From NCBI GenBank assembly GCA_963808775.1, contig CAWEGR010000005.1, positions 310,001 to 374,000 of the forward strand: DNA of 64,000 nt, in the 5' to 3' direction. The notes under the pieces were generated by a model that did not search any database, was not told the origin of the DNA, and saw nothing but the letters and a program-made list of their open reading frames with translations. Origin of the DNA: JACVRW01 sp963808775. Its GTDB lineage: Bacteria > Actinomycetota > Thermoleophilia > Solirubrobacterales > Thermoleophilaceae. Made by a program: the position numbers and the translations under genes. Shown here piece by piece: positions 1 to 8,196 of this stretch; the stretch's first letter is position 1; each line of letters starts with the position of its first letter.

Positions 1-217
1 GGTAGGGCACGATCAGGATCGCCGTGGTCAGGCCGATGCGCTCCGTCACGGCCGCGGCGGCGGCGAGCGCGACCAGGGGCTCGTAGTTCGCGTAGACGAT
101 CCGGTCGAGGGTCGCGAGGCACGAGAAGCCCTCGCGCTCGGCGCGCCGCGCCCAGTCGAGCATGCCGGGGCCGGTGACGTCCGGGATGGCCGTGGGCAGT
201 CCGATTCCGACCTCCAT
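1..217 (-). CDS. Luciferase-like (LLM) flavin/F420-dependent oxidoreductase, N-terminal part
   Basis: Only the first 72 or so residues lie in the window; the gene runs off the left edge. It starts at an ATG at 217. The protein opens with the first beta strand of a luciferase-type TIM barrel (MEVGIGLPT), followed by a helix rich in Arg and Glu and a segment ending in ITERIGLTTA-like residues, which is how members of this family begin. The family uses FMN or coenzyme F420 to oxidise or reduce small molecules in the cytoplasm. A PPOX-type F420 enzyme starts 27 bases away on the other strand, so F420 is a reasonable guess for the cofactor. The substrate cannot be told. Confidence 0.75.
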   Translation of the reverse strand, partial: MEVGIGLPTAIPDVTGPGMLDWARRAEREGFSCLATLDRIVYANYEPLVALAAAAAVTERIGLTTAILIVPY

Positions 218-244
218 GTCACTCCTCTCTCATAGGCTCGGGCC

Positions 245-670
245 GTGAAGCTAGAGGAGATGCCCGCCTGGGCCCGGGAGCTGCTCGCGGGAGCCCGTGT
301 GGCGCGGCTCGCCTACGCGGACCTCGAGGACCGGCCGCGCGTGCTGCCGGTGACCTTCGCCGTCGCCGGCGGCGCCGTCTGGAGCGCGATCGACGAGAAG
401 CCGAAGCGCCGCGGCGAGCCGGCTCGGCTCGACGCGCTGAGGCGGCGCCCCGACGCCGCCCTGCTCGCGGACGTCTACCACGACGACTGGGAGCGCCTCG
501 CCTGGGTGCAGCTGCTCGGCAGGGTCGCCATCCTGGCGCGCGACGAGGCGCCCGATGCGCTGCGGGCGCTCGCCGCGAAGTACGCGCCCTACGCCGAGCG
601 CACGCCGCCCGGCCCGCTGCTGCGGCTCGACGTCGAGCGCGTCGTCCTCTGGCGGGCCTCCGGGCCCTGA
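245..670 (+). CDS. PPOX-class F420-dependent oxidoreductase (TIGR03668-like)
   Basis: A 141-residue protein of the pyridoxamine 5'-phosphate oxidase-like split-barrel fold. The N-terminal helix ending in ARVARLAYAD, then the RPRVLPVTFAV strand and the late WVQLLGRV strand, follow the layout of the short actinobacterial F420-binding PPOX enzymes. The GTG start at 245 is chosen because it gives the normal family length. It is divergent from the luciferase-like gene, and its 3' end overlaps the tail of the broken rhodanese gene on the other strand. The family is known to bind F420 or flavin; the actual substrate is unknown. Confidence 0.8.
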   Translation: MKLEEMPAWARELLAGARVARLAYADLEDRPRVLPVTFAVAGGAVWSAIDEKPKRRGEPARLDALRRRPDAALLADVYHDDWERLAWVQLLGRVAILARDEAPDALRALAAKYAPYAERTPPGPLLRLDVERVVLWRASGP

Positions 671-1479
671 GCGACGGGCATCCCCCTCCGGGTCCACTCG
701 CTGTAGGAGCCCGGGTAGAGCCGCATGGGGCCGAGTCCCGCCAGCTCGGCGGCCAGCACGAGCGTGGACGCGGTCACACCTGAGCCGCAGTAGGCGACGG
801 CGCCCGCTCCCAGCCGTCACGCCGGCCGCGGCGAGGCGCTCGCGCAGCGCAGCCGGCTCGAGAAAGCGTCCCTCGGGCTGGAGCTCGGCGAAGGGAAGGT
901 TGCGCGCCCCCTCGATGTGACCGGCCACCGCGTCCACGGGCTCGACCTCCCCGCGGTAGCGCTCCGGCGCGCGGGCGTCGAGCAGCGGGGCGGCGTCCGC
1001 GAGCTGCCCGAGCGTGACGATGTCGCCCGCCTCGGGGTGGCCGCGGCGTCGAGGTCGCCGGGCGCCACCTCCTCCGCGCCGGCGCGCAGCGGGCCGCCCG
1101 CCTCCCGCCAGGCGCGCAGGCCGCCGTTCAGCACGAGCGCCGCGGGGCCGCCGAAGTGCCTGAGCAGCCACCAGAGCCGCGCGGCGCCGCCCTCGCCGGC
1201 CTCGTCGTAGGCCACGACCCGCGACTGCGCGCAGATCCCCGCGCCGCGCGCCGCCGCCTCGAAGTCCGCCCGCGCCGGGAGCGGGTGTCGCCCGGCGTCC
1301 GAGGGCGGGGCGGAGAGGTCGCGGTCGACGTCGAGGTAGCTCGCGCCGGGGATGTGCCCCTCGAGCCAGAGCCCCTCGCCGGCGCCCGGGCTGCCGAGCA
1401 CGAAGCGGCAATCCACGACCCGCACGCTTGGCTCCCCGAGGCGCCCGAGCAGCTCGGCAGGCTCGATCAGGTGGCTCAT
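589..1479 (-). CDS. Thiosulfate/3-mercaptopyruvate sulfurtransferase (two rhodanese domains), frame broken twice
   Basis: Starts at ATG 1479 (MSHLIEPAELLGRL). The N-terminal rhodanese domain reads through VRVVDCRF, GHIPGASYLD and VVAYDEAGEG. Near 1035-1045 the reading frame must change to continue with DIVTLGQLADAAPLLDARAP and GHIEGARNLPFAEL, the start of the catalytic domain. Near 805-820 it must change again to reach the active-site loop CGSGVTAS and the closing LYPGSYSEW motif. The catalytic cysteine is therefore intact but out of frame. Family members move sulfur from thiosulfate or 3-mercaptopyruvate to acceptors such as cyanide. As read, the last frame overlaps the preceding gene to 589; the true end is probably near 660-670. 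Two single-base sequencing errors explain this better than decay. Confidence 0.75.
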
Positions 1480-1505
1480 CGCGGGGGAGCGTACGCTGCC
1501 GCCCG

Positions 1506-2498
1506 ATGCGCGCGATGGTGCTGCACGGCCCGGGCGAGCCGCTCCGGATGGAGGAGCTCCCCGATCCGGAGCCGGGCCCGGGCGAGCTGCTGCTCGAGGT
1601 GCTCGCCTGCGGCGTCTGCCGCACCGACCTCCACATCGTCGACGGCGAGCTGCGCGAGCCGAAGCTGCCGCTCGTGCCCGGCCACCAGATCGTGGGCCGC
1701 GTGGCTGGGGCCGGAGGGGCGCGCTTCCCGGCGGGCGCGCGCGTGGGGGTGCCGTGGCTCGGGCGCGCCTGCGGGCGCTGCCCATACTGCCTGTCGGGGC
1801 GGGAGAACCTCTGCGACGCCCCGACGTTCACGGGCTACGACCGCGACGGCGGCTACGCGGAGCTGGCCGTCGCGGACGAGCGCTTCTGCCTGCCCGTGCC
1901 GGACGCGTACGGCGACGCGGAGGCGGCGCCGCTCCTCTGCGCCGGGCTGATCGGGCTGCGCACCCTGCGCCTGGCCGGCGACCCCGCGCGGCTCGGCATC
2001 TACGGCTTCGGCGCCGCCGCGCACATCGTCTGCCAGGTCGCCGTGCACGAGGGACGCCGCGTGTTCGCCTTCACCCGGGCTGACGACGCGGACGCCCAGG
2101 CGTTCGCGCGCGAGCTCGGGGCCGAGTGGGCGGGCGACTCGCTCGCGCCCGCGCCCGAGGAGCTCGACGCCGCGCTCATCTTCGCGCCGGCCGGGGAGCT
2201 CGTGCCCGCGGCGCTGCGCGCCGTGGCCAAGGGAGGCGCCGTCGTCTGCGGCGGCATCCACATGAGCGACATCCCGTCCTTTCCCTACGAGCTGCTCTGG
2301 GGCGAGCGCGTGCTTCGCAGCGTGGCCAACCTGACGCGGGCGGACGGGGAGGAGCTGATGCGGATCGCCCCGCGGGTGCCCGTCCGCACGCAGGTCGAGA
2401 GCTTCCCGCTCGAGCGGGCGAACGAGGCGCTCGCCCGCCTGCGCGCCGGCGAGCTGCGCGGCGCGGCCGTGCTCAGGCCGCTCGCCGCAGGCGCGTGA
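1506..2498 (+). CDS. Zinc-dependent alcohol dehydrogenase (MDR family)
   Basis: A 330-residue medium-chain dehydrogenase. The catalytic zinc site is shown by ACGVCRTD near residue 35 and by GHQIVGRV, a GHE-type motif with Gln as in one AdhA-like subgroup. The structural zinc loop is CGRCPYCLSGRENLC near residue 95. A Rossmann region GIYGFGAAAH follows. ATG 1506 is preferred over an upstream in-frame GTG because it begins the conserved MRAMVLHGPGEPL strand and leaves a 26-base divergent gap to the sulfurtransferase. Such enzymes interconvert primary alcohols and aldehydes with NAD(P)H in the cytoplasm; the natural substrate is not evident. Confidence 0.82.
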   Translation: MRAMVLHGPGEPLRMEELPDPEPGPGELLLEVLACGVCRTDLHIVDGELREPKLPLVPGHQIVGRVAGAGGARFPAGARVGVPWLGRACGRCPYCLSGRENLCDAPTFTGYDRDGGYAELAVADERFCLPVPDAYGDAEAAPLLCAGLIGLRTLRLAGDPARLGIYGFGAAAHIVCQVAVHEGRRVFAFTRADDADAQAFARELGAEWAGDSLAPAPEELDAALIFAPAGELVPAALRAVAKGGAVVCGGIHMSDIPSFPYELLWGERVLRSVANLTRADGEELMRIAPRVPVRTQVESFPLERANEALARLRAGELRGAAVLRPLAAGA

Positions 2499-3283
2499 CG
2501 CTGGCCGCGACGGGTGCGCCGGCGCGAGGCCTCGTCGCGCCCGAAGCCGTTCAGAGCGTCCGCCACCGCGCGCCAGGCGGGAGCCGAGACGGCCATCCCG
2601 CAGTGCGAGGCGTCGATCTCGACGCACTCGGCGCCCGGATCGAGGCATGCCCGCCAGTCGACGATGCCGTCGGAGCGCGAGTAGACGGACACGGAGCCGA
2701 CGTCGTCCGCGAGCGGCGCCGCGAGGCCCTCCCAGAACGTCGCGCAGCACTCGGCCTCGAGGCACGAGGTCTTGAAGAAGCCGGGCGCGCCGAGCGCGCC
2801 GAGCTGCCCGACAGCCCGCACGTGGAGACGCACGAGCGGATGGACCGCGAGCGGGTCGACCTGCGGCGAGCCGAGCCCGATGATTCCGCAGACGAGGTCG
2901 GAGCGGCGCCCGGCGAGCACCTTGGCGATCGTGCCGCCGCGGCTCTGGCCGATGATCACGGCGCGCCGGCCCTGCTCCGCCACGAGCTCCGCGAGGCGCA
3001 CCTCGAGGCGCTCGACGATCGCGCCCGAGCAGTCGACGTTCGCTCGCATGCCCGCCCGGCTCGGCCTGTAGCCGGCCCGCTTCAGCCAGCCGGCCATCAT
3101 CGCGAGTGATCCGTCGCCCGCGAGAAAGCCCGGGATCAGGAGCACCGGCCTGCCACGGCCGTCGATCAGTCCCTCGCCGCGAAACACCGGGTCGCGCAGC
3201 AGGCCGGCCGTCTCCAGGCCGATGCGAGCCTCCCGCCAGAGCGGCGGCCGGGCGCTGCGCGGAACGGGGATCGGTCCCTTCAT
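2285..3283 (-). CDS. Alpha/beta-fold hydrolase (esterase/lipase-like)
   Basis: The fold is shown by an RPVLLIPGFLAGDGS oxyanion region, a GQSRGG nucleophile elbow with Ser as nucleophile, an acidic residue in SRSDGIVDW and a catalytic His in DASHCGM. Hydrolases with a GFxxGD start and a short lid are often esterases of unknown substrate. ATG 3283 is chosen; an in-frame start at 3385 would run into the neighbouring gene. As read, the frame continues about 210 bases into the end of the dehydrogenase gene. A single frameshift near 2520-2535 would instead end the protein at a stop at 2473 with a natural-looking tail (APVAASVTRLRRAA), so the last 60 or more residues here are doubtful. Confidence 0.72.
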   Translation of the reverse strand: MKGPIPVPRSARPPLWREARIGLETAGLLRDPVFRGEGLIDGRGRPVLLIPGFLAGDGSLAMMAGWLKRAGYRPSRAGMRANVDCSGAIVERLEVRLAELVAEQGRRAVIIGQSRGGTIAKVLAGRRSDLVCGIIGLGSPQVDPLAVHPLVRLHVRAVGQLGALGAPGFFKTSCLEAECCATFWEGLAAPLADDVGSVSVYSRSDGIVDWRACLDPGAECVEIDASHCGMAVSAPAWRAVADALNGFGRDEASRRRTRRGQRHAPAASGLSTAAPRSSPARRRASASFARSSGKLSTCVRTGTRGAIRISSSPSARVRLATLRSTRSPQSSS

Positions 3284-3368
3284 TCGCGGCCTTTCCAGGC
3301 TAATTGTCGGCAGGGACGGCCAATCCCGCCACTCCTGCCCGCCCGGATGCCAGCTATGTTGCCCCCCT

Positions 3369-4311
3369 GTGCGGGCCGTAACCATCAGAGACGAGGCGCT
3401 CGTTGTGGAAGAGCACCCCGATCCCGAGCCCGGGCATGGCCAGGTGCTCGTGCGTGTGCACGGGGCCGGGCCTGAACGGCGCGGACCTGCTGCAGCGCCG
3501 GGGCTTCTATCCGGCCCCGCCGGGGGAGCCGCAGGACATCCCCGGCCTCGAGATCGCCGGCGAGGTGGTCGCCCTCGGGCCGGGCGCGCAGCGCTTCGCC
3601 GAGGGCGAGCGGGTCATGGCGGTGATCGGCGGCGGCGGTCAGGCCGAGCTCGCGCTCGTCCACGAGCGCGCCGCCATGCCCGTTCCGGAGGGCGTCGACT
3701 GGGCCGCCGCGGGCGGGCTGCCCGAGGTCTTCACGACGGCGCACGACGCGATCGTCTCGCAGGCCGGCCTGCGCTCGGGCGAGCACCTGCTCGTTCACGG
3801 CGCGGCCGGAGGCGTCGGCACCGCCGCGGTCCAGATCGGCCGCGCGCTCGGCGCGCGCGTGACAGCGACGGTGCGCAACGAGGACCTGCGCGGCGCCGTC
3901 GAGGAGTTCGGGGCGCGGGCCGTCGCGCCGGAGGGGTTCGGCGAGCACGGGCCGTTCGACGTCATCCTCGAGCTCGTCGGCGCCGCCAACCTCGCCGAGA
4001 ACATCGAATCGCTCGCCCTCGGCGGCCGCATCGCCGTGATCGGCGTGGGGGGCACCGGGCCGAAGGCGGAGATCAACCTGCAGCGCCTGATGCAGAAGCG
4101 GGGCCGCATCCACGGCTCGACGCTGCGCTCCCGGCCGCTCGAGGAGAAGGCGATCGCGGCACGTGCGGTCGAGCGCGAGGTGCTGCCGCACTTCGAGAGC
4201 GGCGCGATGCGGGTCCCCGTGGCCGACACGTTTCCGCTCGCGGAAGCGGAGGCTGCGTACGAGCGGTTCGCGGCCGGGGCAAAGCTGGGCAAGATAGTCC
4301 TGACGGCCTGA
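3369..4311 (+). CDS. NAD(P)H:quinone oxidoreductase-like zinc-free MDR enzyme, frame broken once
   Basis: A GTG at 3369 opens VRAVTIRDEALVVEEHPDPEPG. The frame shifts near 3465-3472, in a run of Gs, into LNGADLLQRRGFYPAPPGEP and continues cleanly to the stop. The second part has IPGLEIAGEV, the NADPH-binding VHGAAGGVGTAAVQIGRAL motif and the C-terminal KLGKIVL signature of the PIG3/QOR family. No zinc ligands are present, as expected for quinone reductases. The likely role is one- or two-electron reduction of quinones or enones by NADPH in the cytoplasm. An extra G is the simplest cause of the break. Confidence 0.8.
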
Positions 4312-4320
4312 ACCGGCGGC

Positions 4321-5080
4321 TCACCAGGGCGCGCCGAGCGAGACGGTGATCGCCTCGCCGTTGACGGCGGCGGAGGCATCCGAGCAGAGGTAGGCCGTCA
4401 CGTCCGCGATCTCCTCAGGGGTGACGATCCGCCCCGCGGGGTTGTCGGCGTCGCGCTCGGCCCAGACCTCCTCCACGCCCATGCCGCGCTCGGCGGCCTC
4501 GCGCTCGGCGTCCCGCTCCGCCATCTCGGTGCGCACCCAGCCCGGCAGGATCGCGTTGCAGGTCCCGCCGTGGGGCGCGAGATCCTGAGCCACCGAGCGC
4601 ATCAGGCCGATCACGCCGTGCTTCGACGCGCAGTAGGGGCTCATCGAGGGCGCGCCCAGCTCTCCCGCCGTCGAGGAGATCATCACCACGCGCCCCCAGC
4701 CGGCGGCGACGATGTCGGCTGCGATCAGGCGCGTGAGCTCGAAGGGCGCGTCGAGGTTGACCGCCATCGTGGCGTCCCAGCCGGCGCGGTCCTGCTCCCA
4801 GATCGGCAGGTCGTGGTGGCCGCCGCGGCCGGCGTTGTTGACGAGGATCGTGATCGGCCCCGCGCGGCGGCGGGCCTCCTCGACGATCCGCTCGCAGCCG
4901 TCGGGCGTGGCGATGTCGCCCGGGAGCGGCTCGACCCCGCCCTCGGCGGCAAGCTCGGCGAGCAGGTCCTCGTCGCGGCCGGTGGCCACCACGCGGTGGC
5001 CCGCGTCGCGCGAGGCGCAGCGCGATCGCGCGGCCCATCCCGCGCGTGGCCCCGGTCACGAGCGCGGCGCGCTCAGCCAC
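4321..5080 (-). CDS. Short-chain dehydrogenase/reductase, last gene of a sugar operon, frame broken once
   Basis: A GTG at 5080 starts AERAALVTGATRGMGRAIAL, the TGxxxGxG nucleotide-binding motif. Near 5012-5020, in a GCGCG tract, the frame must change to continue with GHRVVATGRDEDLL. The rest is intact: ILVNNAGRGG (NNAG), MISSTAG with the catalytic Ser, and SPYCASKHG with the YxxxK pair. The C-terminus (NGEAITVSLGAPW) is typical. The start overlaps the end of the aldolase gene by 8 bases, so it belongs to the kinase-dehydrogenase-aldolase-SDR operon and probably oxidises or reduces a sugar or sugar-alcohol intermediate. Direction and substrate are not known. Confidence 0.8.
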
Positions 5081-5822
5081 GGTGCCCCTCCCGGTGGACC
5101 ACGTCGCGGAGGGCGCGCACGGCGGCGCCCGGATCCTCGCGTCCCCAGACGTTGCGGCCATGGGCCACGCCGGCGGCGCCGGCATCGAGGGCCGTGGCGA
5201 TCGCGGCGAGCAGGCGCTCGCCGTCCGCGTCGAAGTCGCCGCCCGCCAGCACCACGGGCGTCCCGCAGCCCGCCACCTCCGCCATGGCGGCAGGGGGGTC
5301 GGGCAGCGTCGTCTTGACCACGTGCGCGCCGAGCTCCGAGGCGGTGCGGGCCGCCGCGGCGATCGCGAGCGGGTCGTCCGGCCTCGGATAGGCGGCCGAA
5401 TCGACCGGCATGATCTCGCAGACGTACTCGAGGCCCGCCTCGTCGGCGCGCGCCGCCACGCCGGCCGCGCCGCGGATCGCCTCGAGCTCGAAGGGCGCGC
5501 CGAGCTGGACGTACGTGAGCACCGCCCCCGCCCCGAGCCGCGCGGCGTCCTCGACCGAATAGGCGATGGCGTACTCGGAGACCGGATAGTCCCCGCCGAC
5601 GCTGAGCGTCGTGACGTCGAGCTTCAGCACCGGCTCGGCGGCGCCGAACGCGTCCCGGTGGTCGCGCAGCGTCCCGTACGAGCAGATCACGGCGTCGGCT
5701 CCCGCCTCCGCGACGGCGCGCAGCACGCCCGCGCGGTCCTCGAGCCCGGCGCAGGGCCAGGAGTAGAGCGGATGGTCGACGGCCACGATCACGCTGCGCC
5801 CGTCCGCCGCCAGCACGCTCAC
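5073..5822 (-). CDS. Class I aldolase of the DeoC/FbaB/LacD superfamily
   Basis: A complete 249-residue TIM-barrel aldolase. The N-terminal SVIVAVDHP strand carries the acidic residue (Asp16) found in this group. HVVKTTLPD places the Schiff-base lysine at Lys170, matching the VKT motif of LsrF, FbaB and DhnA-type enzymes. VVLAGG followed by GVAHGRNVWG forms the phosphate-binding end of the barrel. GTG 5822 overlaps the previous stop by 4 bases (GTGA). With a kinase and two dehydrogenases in the same operon, it probably cleaves a phosphorylated ketose into triose-level products. It could instead be an LsrF-like thiolase, but no lsr transporter is near. Confidence 0.82.
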   Translation of the reverse strand: MSVLAADGRSVIVAVDHPLYSWPCAGLEDRAGVLRAVAEAGADAVICSYGTLRDHRDAFGAAEPVLKLDVTTLSVGGDYPVSEYAIAYSVEDAARLGAGAVLTYVQLGAPFELEAIRGAAGVAARADEAGLEYVCEIMPVDSAAYPRPDDPLAIAAAARTASELGAHVVKTTLPDPPAAMAEVAGCGTPVVLAGGDFDADGERLLAAIATALDAGAAGVAHGRNVWGREDPGAAVRALRDVVHREGHRG

Positions 5823-6808
5823 GGGGCACCGCCGGGGTAGAGGATGGTCTTGAGGCTGCGCTGCTCGCGCACGGCCCGGAGGGCGCCGGCCACGCCGTCG
5901 AGGCCGACGGCGTCGGACACCAGCTCCTCGATCGGCAGCCCGGGGTCGGCCAGCAGGTCGCGCGCCTCGGCGTAGCGCTCCAGGTGCTCGTTCGGCGGCA
6001 GCCCGACCCACTCGCTGCCGACGAGCGTGATCTCCTCGTAGTGCAGGCGGTTCAGGTCCACGGGCCCGACGCCCTGGTCGCCGAAGCCCGCGAACAGCAC
6101 GACCCGGCCGCCGGGCGCGCACGCCGTGACCGCCACAGCCGCCGGCTCCGGGTGGCCGACGGTCAGCAGCACCACCGCCGCCCCAGGACCGCCCGACCAC
6201 TCGCGCACGGCAGCTCCCCAGCCCTCCGCCGCGATGGCCGCGCCGGCTCCGAAGCGCTCCGCCAGCGCGCGCCGCTCCGCGCGCGGCTCGACGGCGAGCA
6301 CCTCGGCGCCCGCGCGGCGGGCCGCGGCGATCATCTGCAGGCCCATCGAGCCGGCCCCGATCACGGCCACGCGGTCGCCGGGCTCGACCCGGCCCTGGTC
6401 GTGGACGGCGTGCAGGCAGTCCGCGAGCGGCTCCACGAACACCGCGCGCTCGAGCGCGAGGTCGCCGAGCGGCAGCGCGCCGGCGGACAGGCCGCTCGGC
6501 TCGGCGGCGATCGTGGCGAACTCGGCGTAGCCGGCGTAGGTGTCGCCGTAGACGCGCTCGCCGAGTCCGGCCGAGGCGCTCCCGTCGCCCGCCGCGACCA
6601 CCCGGCCGACCCACTCGTGGCCGGGGTTGAACGGGTAGTCGCCGTCGTTCACGCCGATCGAGAACTTGCGGGCGTCCGTCGGGCAGATGCCGCAGGCCTC
6701 GATCCGGACGAGCAGCTCGCCGGCCTCCGGTTCGGGGACGGGCAGCTCCTCGACGCGCACGTCCTCGATGCCGTGCAGGCGCGCGGCGCGCATCGTCTCC
6801 GGGATCAC
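5819..6808 (-). CDS. Zinc-dependent polyol/sugar alcohol dehydrogenase (MDR family)
   Basis: A 329-residue zinc dehydrogenase. CGICPTD and PGHEWVGRV mark the catalytic zinc site, FVEPLADCLH is the conserved segment of threonine/sorbitol dehydrogenase relatives, and VAVIGAGSMGLQMI is the Rossmann dinucleotide motif. The structural zinc loop with four cysteines is absent. GTG 6808 overlaps the kinase stop by 4 bases; an internal ATG at 6793 (MRAARLHG) is the alternative start. The context suggests oxidation of a sugar alcohol or sugar acid to a ketose before phosphorylation and aldol cleavage. Confidence 0.82.
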   Translation of the reverse strand: MIPETMRAARLHGIEDVRVEELPVPEPEAGELLVRIEACGICPTDARKFSIGVNDGDYPFNPGHEWVGRVVAAGDGSASAGLGERVYGDTYAGYAEFATIAAEPSGLSAGALPLGDLALERAVFVEPLADCLHAVHDQGRVEPGDRVAVIGAGSMGLQMIAAARRAGAEVLAVEPRAERRALAERFGAGAAIAAEGWGAAVREWSGGPGAAVVLLTVGHPEPAAVAVTACAPGGRVVLFAGFGDQGVGPVDLNRLHYEEITLVGSEWVGLPPNEHLERYAEARDLLADPGLPIEELVSDAVGLDGVAGALRAVREQRSLKTILYPGGAP

Positions 6809-8173
6809 GCGAGCGCTCCCTGAAGCTCGCGGAAGGCGGGCAGGAGGCCCCCGAGCCGTGCCGGCGCGTCGCGGCCGGGCTCGACCCGTTCCTCCACGGG
6901 GCGCTCGGGATCGATGCCGACGGCGCGCAGCGCGAGCAGCGCGGGCCCCACGGCCTCGCCCGCGCCCGCGACCACGTCGAGCGGGACGCCGAGCGCGCCG
7001 GCGGTCGCCTCGAGCCAGAGCCGGTTGCGAGCGCCACCGCCCGTGACGCGCCAGGCGGGACACGGCCCGAGCACCTGCTCGAGCCGCTCGGCGTGGTCGA
7101 GCACGGCGAGCGCCAGCGACTCGACCAGCGCGCGGTAGAGCTCCGCGGCGCCGGTCTCGAGGCCGATTCCGGTGAAGGCCCCGCGTGCGTTCGGGTCCCA
7201 GAGCGGCGTGCGCTCGCCCGCCAGGTAGGGGAGGGCGAGCACCCGGCGCGGGTCGACCGCCGCGGCGTCGCGTTCGAGCTCCGCGCGCGAGCCGCCCGGC
7301 GCGAAGCGCTCGGCGAACCAGTCGAGCGACAGCCCCCCGCAGAGCGTCCAGCCGCCGAGCAGCTCGCCCTCGCCCGGGTAGCGCGAGGCGCCGAGCCCGG
7401 GCGGGGGCGCGGTGCCCGGCTGCGTGGCGCGGCAGACGATCATCGTGCTGCCGAGCACGAGGCCGGCGTCGCCCGGCCTGCGCACGCCCGCGGCGGCGAT
7501 GTCCACGAACGAGTCGTAGGTGCCGGCGCTCACGGGTATGCCCGCCGGCAGGCCGAGCCGCCGAGCCCAGCCGTCGACGCAGACCGCCGGCGACGGAGGT
7601 TGGGTCGATCGGCTCGGGAAGCGCGACCGGCGGCTCGACTCCCTCCAGCTCGTAGTCGGCGGCCGTGACGGTGTCCATCACGGGCACGCCGGTGAGCGCG
7701 GCGACGACGAAGCCCGTGGCGTCGAGCGCGAAGGCAGCCTCGCCCGCGAGCCCGGGCTGCTCGTCGAGCAGGCGCAGCAGCGACGGCACCGGGTTGTCGA
7801 GCGCCTCGTCGGCCGGCGGGCCGCCCAGGTTCGGCAGCACGGCGCCGAGCGTCGCGGCCGCCCGGCGGTCGAGGCCGAACAGCGGCGCGCTCGTGAGCGG
7901 CTCGAGCGCGGCGTCGACGAGCACGGGTGCGGGGCCGAGCGCGGCGACGCCGAGGCATGCGATCTCGACGTCCCCGGCCTGAGCGAAGGCCTCCCGGCCG
8001 GCGCACTCGATCCCGTCCAGCCAGTCCGCCGGGTCGTGCTCGGCGAGACCCGATCCGAGTCGCGCTCGCTCGTGCGCCCGGCGCGCGCCCGCCACGGGCG
8101 TGCCGTCCGCGCGCACGACGCTCGCCCGGACCCCGCTGAGGCCGATGTCGAAGCCGAGAGCGTGCGGGGCCAT
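6805..8173 (-). CDS. FGGY-family carbohydrate kinase, frame broken once
   Basis: ATG 8173 begins MAPHALGFDIGLSGVRASVV, the ATP-binding N-lobe of FGGY kinases. The frame changes near 7580-7590, in a CCGGCGG tract, and resumes with VCVDGWARRLGLPAG and SAGTYDSFVDIAAAG. The second lobe is typical, with LAGERTPLWDPNARG and VTGGGARNRLWLEATA. The joined length of about 455 residues is close to the family norm of roughly 500. The family phosphorylates pentoses, tetritols or AI-2-like sugars using ATP. This is the first gene of the leftward operon and starts 23 bases from the divergent esterase gene, so the operon promoter must lie in or next to that short gap. Confidence 0.8.
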
Positions 8174-8196
8174 TGCGAATTGATACATCACGCTGG

